This document shows positions 7,538-17,055 of a stretch of 64,000 bases of DNA, piece by piece. Under the pieces are notes generated by a model, which was given only the letters and a program-made list of their open reading frames with translations, did no database searches and had not been told where the DNA came from. The DNA is taken from positions 173,914 to 237,913 of the forward strand of contig NZ_CABPSP010000013.1 of the NCBI RefSeq assembly GCF_902459765.1. Direction: 5' to 3'. Both the position numbers and the translations under genes were made by a program. How positions within the stretch are numbered: position 1 is the first letter of the stretch; each line of letters begins with the position of its first letter. The DNA comes from Pandoraea anapnoica. GTDB lineage: Bacteria > Pseudomonadota > Gammaproteobacteria > Burkholderiales > Burkholderiaceae.

Positions 7538-10500
7538 TTACCAGTTGAAACGAACGCCCAGCACGCCGGCAACTGCGGTTTGACGATTATTGCCGCCGAG
7601 CGACCAGCGGTAGGTGGCCTGTCCGTAAAGGCTCAGTTTCCGGTTCACCTGTGCAGTTACACCGCCCCCGACCTCCAATGCTGAATTACCGAAATGGGCG
7701 TCAATGGCGGGAGATGACTGGCCGAAAATCGCACTATCGGTGCCGGAGAATGCATGCCAGAGGTTGATTCGCGCATAGGGCTGCCAAAGTGTGCCGTGCC
7801 CGTCTCGCTTCGTGTATTGCAGCCGCGCGCCCAAGCGTCCGGTCCACGCTGCGCCCGCACTCCAATTCACACTCGCGTACTGATCTCGCGACCCGCTCAC
7901 GGATACCCCTTGGCGGATGACCTGCGCTTGCGGCTCAATCAGCAAATCGTTGCCCTCGCCAAAATGGATCGGGTAACCCGTCTCGAGTGACGCCGCGTAT
8001 GCCGTAGCGTTGGTCGATATCCCTGTGCCATAAAGCGACGTTGCCTTCGTGTCGTACCAGCTTCCCTGCAATACCCCGTCGAGATACCAGCCGCTCGGGC
8101 CGAAATGTGTCCAATAGCCTCCAAATGACGGACCATGCATCTGCAACCGACCCACCGTGAGGTCCTGCGTTCCCAGCGCGAAGCCTCGCACCGATGTAGC
8201 GTTGTAATCCGAGTACGCCAGATAGACGCCCGCGTGGTCCCGGTGGCCACTATCCGTGGTTCGCCGGAAGATGTCGAAGCCCGCTTGGAACCCGATCAGA
8301 TTTCCTGTCGCGCTTGTGTCCACCGTTCCATTCCACCGGTTGCGCACACGTTCCCCGAACACCCGTCCCCATGCACCGTTCGCATACGCCCGCGGCGCTG
8401 GCAGACCACGCAGGTTCTCTTCGTCACCAACGCGCTCATGCAGTGTCCCTAGCGTCGCCAAGCCCATCTGACGCGCGATTGCAGGGACCGGCGTGTAGAG
8501 CGGCACCTCCGGGCGGTAGAGCGGAATTTCCGTACCGACTGGCGTCGCGGGGTCTGTCGGTGTGCCGACAAGATGAGACCGGAGGAACCAGTCGTTCGGG
8601 GCCGCGCTGCCGCCGCGAAAGAGCTGGTACTCATAGGCACCGGCGGCGACGCGTTGACCGAGCGAGAAAGTGTCGGGCGCAGTTGTGCCGCCGCCGCTTG
8701 CTTTCACCAACCGGATGCCATCCGCCACGGTTTGTGCGCCGGCGCCGCCGGTATTGGTGACGATCAGGGCCGTGGTGCCGGTGGCTTGGCCACCATTGAT
8801 CACCAGCAGATTGGTCGGCGAATTATCGCTGCCGAGATAGGTATTAAAGCCGATGCGGCTACCTGCGATGCCCGCGTAGCTCCCGGCCGTCAGCGTGCTA
8901 TAGGCACCGGGACGGGCTACAAACTGGATCACACCGGCGTTGCTCACAGTCCGCGTGGCGTTTGAATCTCCGGTGACATTCCAGGCACTGAGCGAGTCGA
9001 CCGAGACATTGGTTGCGTTTTGCGCCAGACCCGTCCAGAGACTGTGCTGTGCCAGCACCACGTCAGCGGTGTTGCCGGCATCGGCCAATAGGTCGCCCGT
9101 CCATTGCGATGCATTGAGTTTGGCGCTGGCGGTGTTTCCCGGCCCGGCCAGCACGAGATTGCCAGTCCAGTTGCTGTCGACCAGATTGAAGGTGAGGGCG
9201 GAAGGGTCAACGACAATGTCACCGACGAGCGAAGGTATACCGGCAATGTTCAGCGTCAGGTTGCTTGATGTGCCGGCAGCATCCTCGGTCACTCGGGCCA
9301 GCAGGCGCCTGCCATCGACGACAGCGGGAGTCATCGCGGCACCACCACTGATCGAGACGGTACCTGTCCCGCCTTCGGCCAGCACGATCGCTCCGTTAGT
9401 GGCGCTGAGATTGCCGCCGGTGAGCGATACCGTGCTCGCCGTACTGCCGGTAAGGTAGATTGCGGCCGCACCAGCACCGCTCGCCGCGACTGTCGTTCCC
9501 GCAGCAGTAATGACACCGCCATTGACGGCAGCAATACCATGCGTTGCATTGCCCGCAGTGCTGACCTCGGCGTGGGTCAGGGCGATACGGCTACCGGCAT
9601 CCTGCGCAGAGGCCCCGTAAGCGCCCGTCCCTTGTGTGGAGATTCTGGTGTCCGTGGCGGTGATTGTGCCTCCGTTCATTGCGTGCAAGCCCACAGCGTT
9701 GACATTCGTGGTGGTGACCGAAGTACCGGACAGCGCAACACTGCTGCCGGTATCGGTCGCGCGAACGCCATCCGCGCCGCCTGCCGCGGCGGTACCGACG
9801 CCATGGGTCATGATGGTGCCACCTACGATCGAAGCCGTCGCTCCCTGACTGACCCGCACGCCGATGGCGCCATCGCCGTTCGTGGTGATGCCGGTTCTCT
9901 CGGCTTGAAGCCGACTTCCAGCCCCCATCACATCCACGGCATTCGCCTGCAAGCCGATGTCTGAAGCAGGAAATTGCAGGGCAGGCGGGTTGCTCCCTGT
10001 CGCTCTGAACCCGGTGGTGATCTCGGTGTTCACCACCGCGACCGTACCAGCGTCGGTGACACTGACGCCAGCACTGGAAGGCCCCGACGTGCGCACTAGC
10101 GTGCCGGTCAGTGCCACCATGCTGCCGGTCCCACTCGCCACCGTACCGGAGGAATTGGGTTGGTAGGTGAAGACACCGTAGCCCGAGAAGTCGATCCGGC
10201 CGCCTGCGTCCGCCCATAGGCCAGGACTGTTCGCTCCGTATGTCGCCGAAGATGCGCCATTGCTCATCAGAACACTGCTGCCAACGCCCCGAGCGAGCAC
10301 ACCGGGAGCGTTAGCGATGACGGTGCCTCCGAAATAGTCGCCCGACGCGATGGCACCGCCACTGACAGTGATGTTTCCACCGCTGGCTGCAAACAGCCCG
10401 GCACTGCCATTGCCGTAGATGTTCACATAAACGTTGTTCAATGTGAGGCCGCTGCCTGCACCCGATGCGACCACGCCGGGTGAGTTGTCGCCGTAACCGT

Positions 10501-11176
10501 ACGTGCTCAGGTCATTGAGCGTGATCGTCCCCCCGGCATCCGAATAGACGGCAGAGGCCCCGGCGCCCGATGTCGTGACATTGGTACGGGTCAATGTAAT
10601 CGAACCGCCGCCGGAGGCATAGGCGCCGTGCGCGTTATCAAGCCCCGTGTTGACTTCGCTGTCCGTCAGCGACACGCTACTCGTCGCGCCAATCGCAGCA
10701 ATGCCGTAAGCGCCTGCGCCATATGTGTAGACGGACGTATAGCTGCCGGTGATCCGACCCGCGCCATCGGCATAGAGGCCATGGCCGCCGGCGCCGTCGG
10801 TGCTGACCGATGTGCCGTCTGTCAATGTGCCAGTCAGGCCAATAGTCCCGCCACCGGTGGCATACGCGCCGTAGCCGCTCCCGGTAGCATTCAAGGTCAC
10901 TGAGGCACCACTATAGGTGCCGGTGCCGGAAACTTCGACCACGGGCGCTGTACCGGCGCTTTCTCGCGTAATAGAAGCCGAGTCGGAGCAACTGCTGCCG
11001 GACGAGATACTGAGCGTGGCGGGGGCGGCAGCACATTGCGCGAATACGTTCGTCGACGGCAGCAGTGCCGTCACCGCGGTAGTCAAAACGGCTCGATGCC
11101 AGACAGTCGAGCCGAACCACCCCTTCTTCTGTGTGCCGCTGCTCCACGCATTGGAGGTGGAACCCACAAATGACAT
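7538..11176 (-). CDS. autotransporter (type Va) with beta-helical passenger
   Basis: A classical autotransporter of 1,212 residues from the ATG at 11176. An upstream in-frame GTG at 11254 would add 26 residues but has no ribosome site and lies before a typical long signal region (hydrophobic core AVLTTAVTALLPS, cleavage after NVFA). The passenger, about residues 50-900, is a Gly/Ala/Thr/Ser-rich beta-helix of short repeats with the rhythm G-x-I-T-x-T, of the pertactin type. The last 280 residues form the translocating barrel and end in GVLGVRFNW, with the C-terminal aromatic residue for BAM recognition. No protease or lipase motif was seen in the passenger, so an adhesin or biofilm role is the best guess. 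It is a single gene, convergent with the hydrolase gene on its 3' side. Its promoter should lie in 11177-11418. Confidence 0.93.
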   Translation of the reverse strand: MSFVGSTSNAWSSGTQKKGWFGSTVWHRAVLTTAVTALLPSTNVFAQCAAAPATLSISSGSSCSDSASITRESAGTAPVVEVSGTGTYSGASVTLNATGSGYGAYATGGGTIGLTGTLTDGTSVSTDGAGGHGLYADGAGRITGSYTSVYTYGAGAYGIAAIGATSSVSLTDSEVNTGLDNAHGAYASGGGSITLTRTNVTTSGAGASAVYSDAGGTITLNDLSTYGYGDNSPGVVASGAGSGLTLNNVYVNIYGNGSAGLFAASGGNITVSGGAIASGDYFGGTVIANAPGVLARGVGSSVLMSNGASSATYGANSPGLWADAGGRIDFSGYGVFTYQPNSSGTVASGTGSMVALTGTLVRTSGPSSAGVSVTDAGTVAVVNTEITTGFRATGSNPPALQFPASDIGLQANAVDVMGAGSRLQAERTGITTNGDGAIGVRVSQGATASIVGGTIMTHGVGTAAAGGADGVRATDTGSSVALSGTSVTTTNVNAVGLHAMNGGTITATDTRISTQGTGAYGASAQDAGSRIALTHAEVSTAGNATHGIAAVNGGVITAAGTTVAASGAGAAAIYLTGSTASTVSLTGGNLSATNGAIVLAEGGTGTVSISGGAAMTPAVVDGRRLLARVTEDAAGTSSNLTLNIAGIPSLVGDIVVDPSALTFNLVDSNWTGNLVLAGPGNTASAKLNASQWTGDLLADAGNTADVVLAQHSLWTGLAQNATNVSVDSLSAWNVTGDSNATRTVSNAGVIQFVARPGAYSTLTAGSYAGIAGSRIGFNTYLGSDNSPTNLLVINGGQATGTTALIVTNTGGAGAQTVADGIRLVKASGGGTTAPDTFSLGQRVAAGAYEYQLFRGGSAAPNDWFLRSHLVGTPTDPATPVGTEIPLYRPEVPLYTPVPAIARQMGLATLGTLHERVGDEENLRGLPAPRAYANGAWGRVFGERVRNRWNGTVDTSATGNLIGFQAGFDIFRRTTDSGHRDHAGVYLAYSDYNATSVRGFALGTQDLTVGRLQMHGPSFGGYWTHFGPSGWYLDGVLQGSWYDTKATSLYGTGISTNATAYAASLETGYPIHFGEGNDLLIEPQAQVIRQGVSVSGSRDQYASVNWSAGAAWTGRLGARLQYTKRDGHGTLWQPYARINLWHAFSGTDSAIFGQSSPAIDAHFGNSALEVGGGVTAQVNRKLSLYGQATYRWSLGGNNRQTAVAGVLGVRFNW

Positions 11177-11418
11177 CCTTATGTGGATTGTGCGCAATTG
11201 AGGCGCTTCTTTATCGCGATTTGAAAAAATTGAAAAATGCCGTGAGCTGCCCACAGATAGGAACCCAAACGAATAATTAACCGGTAGACGATAGCAAATA
11301 TCGCTTCGTACTAAAAATCGGTACTAACTCGCAGGGGTGGGGACATCTCGTCGATATTTCCCATGGAAAAGGCCAGTCGGCCTACGTCGAACAATCTGCT
11401 TATCGCAGAACAGTCTCT

Positions 11419-11718
11419 TCATTTGGTGCCCTGCGATTGGCGGCGATATAGCGTCACGGTTCCGCGTACCAAGCTACCGATTACGCCGGCTACCACCATG
11501 AGCAATCCCACTGGCACCAATGCGAATGGCTCATGCAAAACACCTTGAGCATCTACTTCCGATCCGATCGCAGCGAACGCGATCCAACATGAGAATCCAG
11601 CGAGGATGAAGCATGCGCAAACCGTCCAATATCGACGGTGATTAACATCTTTTACCGCCGCGACGATCGCCGCAATGAGTGCAATCGCTGAAACAAGAAG
11701 TAATGCGAACTGAATCAC
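11419..11718 (-). CDS. small hypothetical membrane protein
   Basis: A 99-residue reading frame starting with GTG. It encodes three hydrophobic segments (about residues 3-22, 31-52 and 66-86) separated by short charged loops (AAVKDVNHRRYW; GSEVDAQGV), and ends with a basic tail. The topology is that of a small inner-membrane protein. The family is not recognised. No strong ribosome site is seen upstream of the GTG, so the exact start is uncertain. The orderly hydrophobic pattern makes it more likely real than not. It stands alone between the autotransporter and a gene remnant. Confidence 0.55.
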   Translation of the reverse strand: MIQFALLLVSAIALIAAIVAAVKDVNHRRYWTVCACFILAGFSCWIAFAAIGSEVDAQGVLHEPFALVPVGLLMVVAGVIGSLVRGTVTLYRRQSQGTK

Positions 11719-11863
11719 AGGTTCACCGGCTTGGCCTCGATACGGCCCATTCTATAGACGTTGCGGGGCGTGATTCACGGATCGCCCACGTTCGAGGTAA
11801 GTCATTCGATGGCGGATCTTGGGTTGATCCGGCAGTAGAACTTAACCCGGTGTCCGGGGTGGG

Positions 11864-12163
11864 TTGACCAGTACAGAGTGGAAACGAGTGGAAAAAATTG
11901 CGTCGGGCGAAACGGATGCGCCGGGGAGAATCAGATCTCATTTCCCAAAGGGCGAGTGCTTCACCAAAGGTGAATATCGCGTGACCTTCAAAACGGGGGA
12001 GTATTTTGGAAAGATGAAGCAGGGCACGTTTTTTCCGGAAATTCCTGTGTTATTTCGCGTCGTAGATGCCACTCAGCACCACCATATTCCTTTGCTTCTC
12101 AGTCAATTCGGTCATGCGACCTATAGAGGCAACCGACTGCCAGGCGGGAGAGCGAAGGTATGA
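11864..12163 (+). pseudogene. hiuH: remnant of periplasmic hydroxyisourate hydrolase (HiuH/YedX type)
   Basis: The frame encodes the C-terminal two thirds of a transthyretin-like 5-hydroxyisourate hydrolase of the E. coli YedX type. Landmarks are TDAPGRI (active-site Arg), EYRVTFKTGEYF, TFFPEIPVLF, HHHIPLLLSQFGH (active-site His region) and the family-ending TYRG. The N-terminal part, with the signal peptide and the HVL(D/N) strand that supplies another catalytic His, is missing: in this frame a stop lies at 11843, and I could not rebuild the N-terminus convincingly from the other frames. At the 3' end the family's terminal YRG(S/N) runs on for ten extra residues (RLPGGRAKV). The apparent start is a TTG without a ribosome site. 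The gene is therefore truncated and probably dead. Confidence 0.62.
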
Positions 12164-12603
12164 CGCCCCGTGCTCATGGCGTTCCTGGCGTTCTACATCG
12201 TCGCCCGGAGTGGCGGCGCTTACCGGCGCCAATTGAATTACGGACGAAAGAAACGACGGCGTCAAAGTCGCGAAGCGCGTCGATTGCCGGTCCGAACGCG
12301 TGCCAAGTGCCGGTTGCCGTCGTTCGCTAATTCATTGAAGCAGGAAAAAATTTCTGGATTAAGCGACGATTTGTCACGACACCTGTGAGCGTTTGGAAAG
12401 ACCCGCTGTCGAGTGACGCCCGCACGCTCCCCCGACCTGTCCACGAATCCCCCCGCTATAACCCCTTGGAATAACCAATCCCAAACCTTTCATGTACACC
12501 AAATTATTTCAATGTATTCTTTTGTAAAAATATGTATACATAAAAACTCCTTTAGTTCACCACGATTCCTCGGCCCTGGGAATCGCTTATTTGCGAGGTA
12601 TCC
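12164..12603. other. 440-bp intergenic region without supported gene
   Basis: Short open frames here have no family resemblance or ribosome sites. The right end (about 12500-12570) is strikingly AT-rich and contains a perfect 12-bp palindrome TATGTATACATA at 12531-12542. It is the likely promoter and possible operator region for the cytochrome gene. Confidence 0.5.
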
Positions 12604-12921
12604 ATGCAGTTTTCCCGGGTTTCGTTGAGTATCGCCATCGCGCTAGCCGCCACGGTTCAAGCGCAGACCGTCCAGGCCGCACCGTCGGCCAGCGAGCAGA
12701 CGTGCCGTGCCTGTCACGACATGAACAGCAAGAAGGTCGGGCCGTCGTTCCGCGATATTGCGGCGTCCTATCGGAACGATCCGGACGCGCTCGCCAAGAT
12801 CAAGAAGAGCATCCTCCAAGGCAGCACCGGCAAGTGGGGGAACATCCCCATGCCCGCGAACGCTATTCCCGACGACGAAGCCGAGCGCTTCGCCCACTGG
12901 GTCCTAAGCCTCAACAAGTAA
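12604..12921 (+). CDS. periplasmic class I cytochrome c
   Basis: A 105-residue monohaem cytochrome c of the c5/c551 type. It has a signal peptide (cleaved near VQAAPS), the haem-attachment motif CRACH at about residues 36-40, and the distal methionine ligand in IPMPAN about 45 residues later. The GPSFRDIA segment is typical of this group. It is a small soluble periplasmic electron carrier. It lies upstream of the porin-sulfatase-FGE genes with a 121-bp gap, so it may or may not be cotranscribed. An electron carrier next to an exported oxidase-type maturase (FGE) is suggestive, but no direct link is shown. Confidence 0.92.
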   Translation: MQFSRVSLSIAIALAATVQAQTVQAAPSASEQTCRACHDMNSKKVGPSFRDIAASYRNDPDALAKIKKSILQGSTGKWGNIPMPANAIPDDEAERFAHWVLSLNK

Positions 12922-13042
12922 GGCCAGATCCCGCCGTCGAAACATCCCCATATCGAGCACCGGGACGCTACGGCGTCACCGGGCCACTGCGCCAGCGCAC
13001 AGCCATTCATCGTGGCGCGTCGTCCGGCGCACAGGAGGAGAC

Positions 13043-14071
13043 ATGTGCAAGAAGGTCTGCACCGCACTCGCGTTGGCGCAGTGTGCGGGAGCATCCTGGG
13101 CGCAAACCGGCCCGACCTTGTCCGGCTTCGTCGACAGCTACGTCGAGTCGATCCGGGCGCAAAACACCACGACGCAACGGCTTCAGAGTGGCGGACTTCA
13201 GACGTCGCGCTTCGTCTTTCGTGACGTCGAAAAGATCACCGACACCCTCGAAGCGCAAGCCGTTCTGGAATGGCGCTTGCGCGTGAACAACGGCACGACG
13301 CCCGTGCCACCCGCGCGCGATGCCTACGTCGCCCTCAAAGGCGAGTTCGGTCGACTCCTGCTCGGCCGCATGCGGGTGACGTCTGCCACCACTTACGGAC
13401 GCATCGATCCCACCTACACCGGCAACTACAGCGTCATTACCAACGTCATTGCTTCCTACGAGCGCTGGCTCGAGAACAACACCGTCAAGTACGAGTCGCC
13501 GAAGTGGCAGGGCTTTCAGGTGATCTCGTCGCTGTCGCTCGGCAAGCAAGGGGAAAACCTCCAGCCGGGCGAACGCCCCAAGAGCGGGCAGGGGACGAGT
13601 ACCGGCCTGCGCTATTCGACTGGCCCGTGGTTCGCGTCCGTCGTCTACGACAACTTCAACAACGCGCGTCCCGGTGAAGGCATGCAGGACGTCTGGCTCG
13701 TCGGCGAATACTGGATTCGGGGCGAATACAAGATCACGGCGGCGCTGCATCGGTATTCAGGCGTATACACGTCTGGCAAGCCGTCACAGCAAGGCTTCGA
13801 CTGGCAGATCGGCGGACGCTACTCGATCACCCCCGCAAACGAGCTTGTCGTTTCGCTCGTCAATCGCAACGAAGCCGGTGGCTCCAACGGTGACGCCACA
13901 GGCCTGTACGTCGGCATCGAACACAGCCTGTCCAAACGCACGCGCCTCTATGCAAGCTACGCGCGCATCAACAACCGGGGCAACAGCCGCTACGCGCTGG
14001 CATTCGACATGGTCCCGATGCCAGGCGAGAACACCAGCGCTGTGGCATTGGGTATCAGTCATGCGTTCTGA
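13043..14071 (+). CDS. Gram-negative porin
   Basis: A 342-residue outer-membrane porin with a signal peptide (MCKKVCTALALAQCAGASWA, mature start QTGPTLSGFVD). It has the porin landmarks LGRMRVTSATTYGRIDPTY and NTVKYESPKWQGFQV, and ends in VALGISHAF with the terminal phenylalanine for BAM. A strong AGGAGGAG ribosome site stands just upstream of the ATG. It is 12 bp from the sulfatase gene, so it is presumably cotranscribed and lets a sulfated substrate into the periplasm. It is only distantly similar to the porin at 5118. Confidence 0.92.
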   Translation: MCKKVCTALALAQCAGASWAQTGPTLSGFVDSYVESIRAQNTTTQRLQSGGLQTSRFVFRDVEKITDTLEAQAVLEWRLRVNNGTTPVPPARDAYVALKGEFGRLLLGRMRVTSATTYGRIDPTYTGNYSVITNVIASYERWLENNTVKYESPKWQGFQVISSLSLGKQGENLQPGERPKSGQGTSTGLRYSTGPWFASVVYDNFNNARPGEGMQDVWLVGEYWIRGEYKITAALHRYSGVYTSGKPSQQGFDWQIGGRYSITPANELVVSLVNRNEAGGSNGDATGLYVGIEHSLSKRTRLYASYARINNRGNSRYALAFDMVPMPGENTSAVALGISHAF

Positions 14072-14083
14072 CAGGAGCCGCTC

Positions 14084-15784
14084 ATGAACCATCGACGAAC
14101 ACACCTGCGCGCGCAGATGCGACGCAAGCTCACCACGTGCCTCTGCGCACTGGCGGCAATGGCAGCCAGTGCATCCGCACCCGTGGTGGCGGCCCCGTCC
14201 GAGAAGCCGAACATCCTCATGATTCTTGCGGACGATCTCGGCTACTCGGACATCGGCGCGTTCGGCAGCGAGATCCGCACGCCGAATCTCGACGCACTGA
14301 TTGCGTCCGGACGCATCCTCACGAACTTCCACGTCGCGCCGAGTTGCTCGCCTACCCGCGCGATGCTGCTCTCCGGGGCCGATCACCATCAGTCGGGTCT
14401 GGGTACGATGGCCGAGACGCTGCAGATCTATCAGGTCGGGCATCCGGGATACGAGGGATATCTCAACGAGCGCTCTTTCTCGATTGCGAGTCTGCTGCGC
14501 GATGGCGGCTATCACACCTACATGGTCGGCAAGTGGCACCTCGGTCTCACGCCGGGGCAAAGCCCGCAGGCGCGCGGTTTCGAGTCGTCGTTCGTGTTGC
14601 TTCAGGGCGGTGCTGCGCACTTCGCTCCGGCACCCGGCGCGATCACCTCGGCCGACCGGGCGTCGTATCGAGAGAACGGCAAGATGGTGACGCTGCCGCC
14701 GAACTTCTATTCGAGCGTCGGCTATACGGACAAACTGATCGGCTACATCGACCGGAATCTCGGCGACGGCAAACCCTTCTTCGCGTATGCGGCCTACACG
14801 GCCCCGCACTGGCCATTGCAGGCACCGGACGACCGCATCGACAACTATCGCGGTCGTTATGACGCCGGTTACGACGCGATCCGTAACGAGCGAATTGCAC
14901 GCCAAAAGCAGTTGGGATTGCTGCCGCCGGATTTCCGTCCGGCCACATTGCTGCCTGCGTCGCCCATGAATCCTCGCTGGGATCAACTCTCGCCGGAGCA
15001 AAAGAAGACCGAAGCCCGCAAGATGGAAGTCTATGCGGCGATGGTCGAAACACTGGACGCCAACATTGGCCGCCTCGTCGATCATCTGAAATCGGTCGGT
15101 GCGTACGACAACACGTTCATCTTCTTCGCGTCCGACAACGGCCCGTCGGGCGAGAAGGTCGATATGTTCTACCCGGACGGTCCGAACAACGACAACAGCT
15201 ACGAGAATCTCGGCCGTCGCCGCTCCAATATCGCCCTTGGCACCCGCTGGGCGGAAGTGAGTGCGACGCCTTTCCGGCTGTTCAAGGGATACCCGTCGGA
15301 GGGCGGCGTGAGCGTGCCCGCTATCGTACGGATGCCGAAGCAATCGAACGGTCAGACGAAAGCGACGCAACTAACGACTGTCCTCGATCTCGCTCCGACC
15401 TTCCTCCAGTTGGCTGGGCTGCCGAATCCGGGCGACCGCTATCGCGGCGAATCCGTCAATCCTATGACGGGCACGTCGTTGCTCCCGCTTCTCACCGGAA
15501 AGACGCAACGCCATCTCCCCGACGGCAGCCTGCTCGGCGCGGAGTTCGGTGGGAACCGCTATGTCCGCGATGACCGATGGAAGTTGCTGTCGGTGCACAT
15601 GAAGCGTGGTCCGCAGCCGGTCGCAGAACCGCCCGACTGGAAGCTATACGACATGACTCGTGATCGCGGTGAGACGACGGACCTTGCCGCCGACCATCCC
15701 GACATCGTGGCGCGTCTGAAGCAGGGCTGGGTCGACTACGCCAAACGTGTAGGTGTGGTGCTGGCACCGGGCGTGACCGAATGA
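14084..15784 (+). CDS. exported arylsulfatase (type I, Cys-type)
   Basis: A 566-residue type I sulfatase with a Sec-type signal (basic start, hydrophobic CLCALAAMAASAS, cleavage near VVAAPS). The metal site begins with ILADDLGYSD. The modification motif C-x-P-x-R is CSPTR with Cys88, which must be oxidised to formylglycine for activity. YMVGKWHLG and FFASDNGPSG supply the other metal and sulfate ligands. It hydrolyses sulfate esters in the periplasm to release sulfate; the substrate (aryl or alkyl ester) is not readable. AGGAG lies 8 bases before ATG 14084. The stop overlaps the start of the downstream formylglycine-generating enzyme by 4 bp, coupling enzyme and maturase. Confidence 0.94.
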   Translation: MNHRRTHLRAQMRRKLTTCLCALAAMAASASAPVVAAPSEKPNILMILADDLGYSDIGAFGSEIRTPNLDALIASGRILTNFHVAPSCSPTRAMLLSGADHHQSGLGTMAETLQIYQVGHPGYEGYLNERSFSIASLLRDGGYHTYMVGKWHLGLTPGQSPQARGFESSFVLLQGGAAHFAPAPGAITSADRASYRENGKMVTLPPNFYSSVGYTDKLIGYIDRNLGDGKPFFAYAAYTAPHWPLQAPDDRIDNYRGRYDAGYDAIRNERIARQKQLGLLPPDFRPATLLPASPMNPRWDQLSPEQKKTEARKMEVYAAMVETLDANIGRLVDHLKSVGAYDNTFIFFASDNGPSGEKVDMFYPDGPNNDNSYENLGRRRSNIALGTRWAEVSATPFRLFKGYPSEGGVSVPAIVRMPKQSNGQTKATQLTTVLDLAPTFLQLAGLPNPGDRYRGESVNPMTGTSLLPLLTGKTQRHLPDGSLLGAEFGGNRYVRDDRWKLLSVHMKRGPQPVAEPPDWKLYDMTRDRGETTDLAADHPDIVARLKQGWVDYAKRVGVVLAPGVTE

Positions 15785-16959
15785 ACAAGGGAACGCGTCA
15801 CGATCACCTCGCATGGGCGCTCGCGATTATCTTGGTGGGCGTATCGATCGGGTGGATGGCGTCGTCGCGACACGCGTCGGCGCTGGTTCAGCGAGGCCAG
15901 TCAAACATTCCGCCTGAGCCTCTGACGTTGCCGCTCATCGGCGACGGCAAGCGCGGTCCGCAGAAGATGGCGTGGATCCCGGGGCAGACGTTCCTGATGG
16001 GCACCGACAGCCGTCTGGCGCAGCGCAACGAGCGTCCCGCTTTTGATGTGACGACGAGCGGATTCTGGATGGATGTTCACGACGTCACCAACGCAGAGTT
16101 CGAGCGCTTTGTTGACGCGACGGGCTACGTCACCACAGCCGAGCGCCCACCGCGCTGGGAAGACTTGCGTGTGCAGTTGCCACCCGGAACGCCTGCGCCC
16201 CGGCCGGAAATGCTCGTGCCGGGTGCGATGGTGTTCGTCGGCACCGGAGCGATGGTGTCGCTGCGGGACTATTCTGCGTGGTGGCGATTCGTGCCCGGTG
16301 CGAACTGGCGTCATCCGCAAGGGCCGGGCAGCGATCTGACAGGCAAAGAAAATCACCCGGTGGTGCAGGTGTCATATGACGACGCCTTGGCCTATGCGAC
16401 ATGGGTGGGCAAGCGCCTGCCGACCGAAGCGCAATGGGAGGTGGCGGCACGCGGTGGTCTGACGCAAGCGGACTACACATGGGGAGATGCGAAACGTCCC
16501 GACGGCAAGTCGATGGCTAACGTTTGGGACGACAACGCGCATCCGTTCCCCGTCGTCGACTCGCCGACGATTCGCGTCGGTACGACCCCGGTCGGACAGT
16601 TCTCACCGAATGGCTACGGCCTCTACGACATGGCGGGCAACGTCTGGCAATGGGTGGCCGATTGGTATCGCGCGGACGAATTCGCAATGCAGGCCAAGCG
16701 TCGGGGCCGAAACGTCGATCCGTCTGGCCCGACGTCAAGCTTCGATCCCGACGACGGCTCGACACCGGTCGATGCCCCGAAGCGTGTCACGCGCGGTGGC
16801 TCGTTCTTGTGCAGCGACACCTATTGCAGTGGCTACCGCACCAGCGCGAGACGCGGCACGGACCCTGCGAATCCGATGTCGCATATTGGCTTCCGATTGG
16901 TCATGACGTCTGCCGATTGGGCGGGTAAAGCAGGACGCAAGGGACCGGGAACCGAGTGA
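15781..16959 (+). CDS. formylglycine-generating enzyme (sulfatase maturase), exported or membrane-anchored
   Basis: A 392-residue SUMF1/FGE-family protein that oxidises the sulfatase cysteine to formylglycine with O2 and copper. The domain begins with MAWIPGQTFLMG, has VTNAEFERFVDATGY and KRLPTEAQWE, and ends with RGGSFLCSDTYCSGYR and HIGFRLV. Cys344 and Cys349 match the pair of catalytic cysteines of aerobic FGEs in spacing, so the enzyme should be active. The N-terminus has a hydrophobic segment (AWALAIILVGVSIGWMA) that looks like a signal anchor, placing the catalytic domain in the periplasm. This is unusual, because bacterial sulfatases are generally thought to be matured in the cytoplasm. 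It is translationally coupled to the sulfatase gene. Confidence 0.94.
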   Translation: MNKGTRHDHLAWALAIILVGVSIGWMASSRHASALVQRGQSNIPPEPLTLPLIGDGKRGPQKMAWIPGQTFLMGTDSRLAQRNERPAFDVTTSGFWMDVHDVTNAEFERFVDATGYVTTAERPPRWEDLRVQLPPGTPAPRPEMLVPGAMVFVGTGAMVSLRDYSAWWRFVPGANWRHPQGPGSDLTGKENHPVVQVSYDDALAYATWVGKRLPTEAQWEVAARGGLTQADYTWGDAKRPDGKSMANVWDDNAHPFPVVDSPTIRVGTTPVGQFSPNGYGLYDMAGNVWQWVADWYRADEFAMQAKRRGRNVDPSGPTSSFDPDDGSTPVDAPKRVTRGGSFLCSDTYCSGYRTSARRGTDPANPMSHIGFRLVMTSADWAGKAGRKGPGTE

Positions 16960-16969
16960 AGTTCACTCG
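16953..16969. repeat. perfect 17-bp palindrome across the FGE stop codon
   Basis: Eight-base arms (16953-16960 and 16962-16969) around a single central base. The palindrome includes the TGA stop of the FGE gene. No T-run follows, so it is either an mRNA-end hairpin or a DNA-binding site. Confidence 0.4.
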
Positions 16970-17055
16970 CTAGTTCAGGACACTCGGGGACCAGACGTCG
17001 ATTAAACTGCACGACTTCCGTAGCAGTCCAACCTGACGCACACGAAAGTCCCTGC

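Noticed and set aside
7538-11176. Repeats of the autotransporter passenger as a CRISPR or satellite array
   Set aside because: The periodicity is at protein level with degenerate DNA; no identical direct repeats with unique spacers.
12170-12388. Short plus-strand open frame in the intergenic region
   Set aside because: Highly basic, no ribosome site, no family resemblance; probably chance.
13784-15370. 528-codon minus-strand open frame opposite the sulfatase
   Set aside because: No motif; the plus strand carries a well-supported sulfatase.
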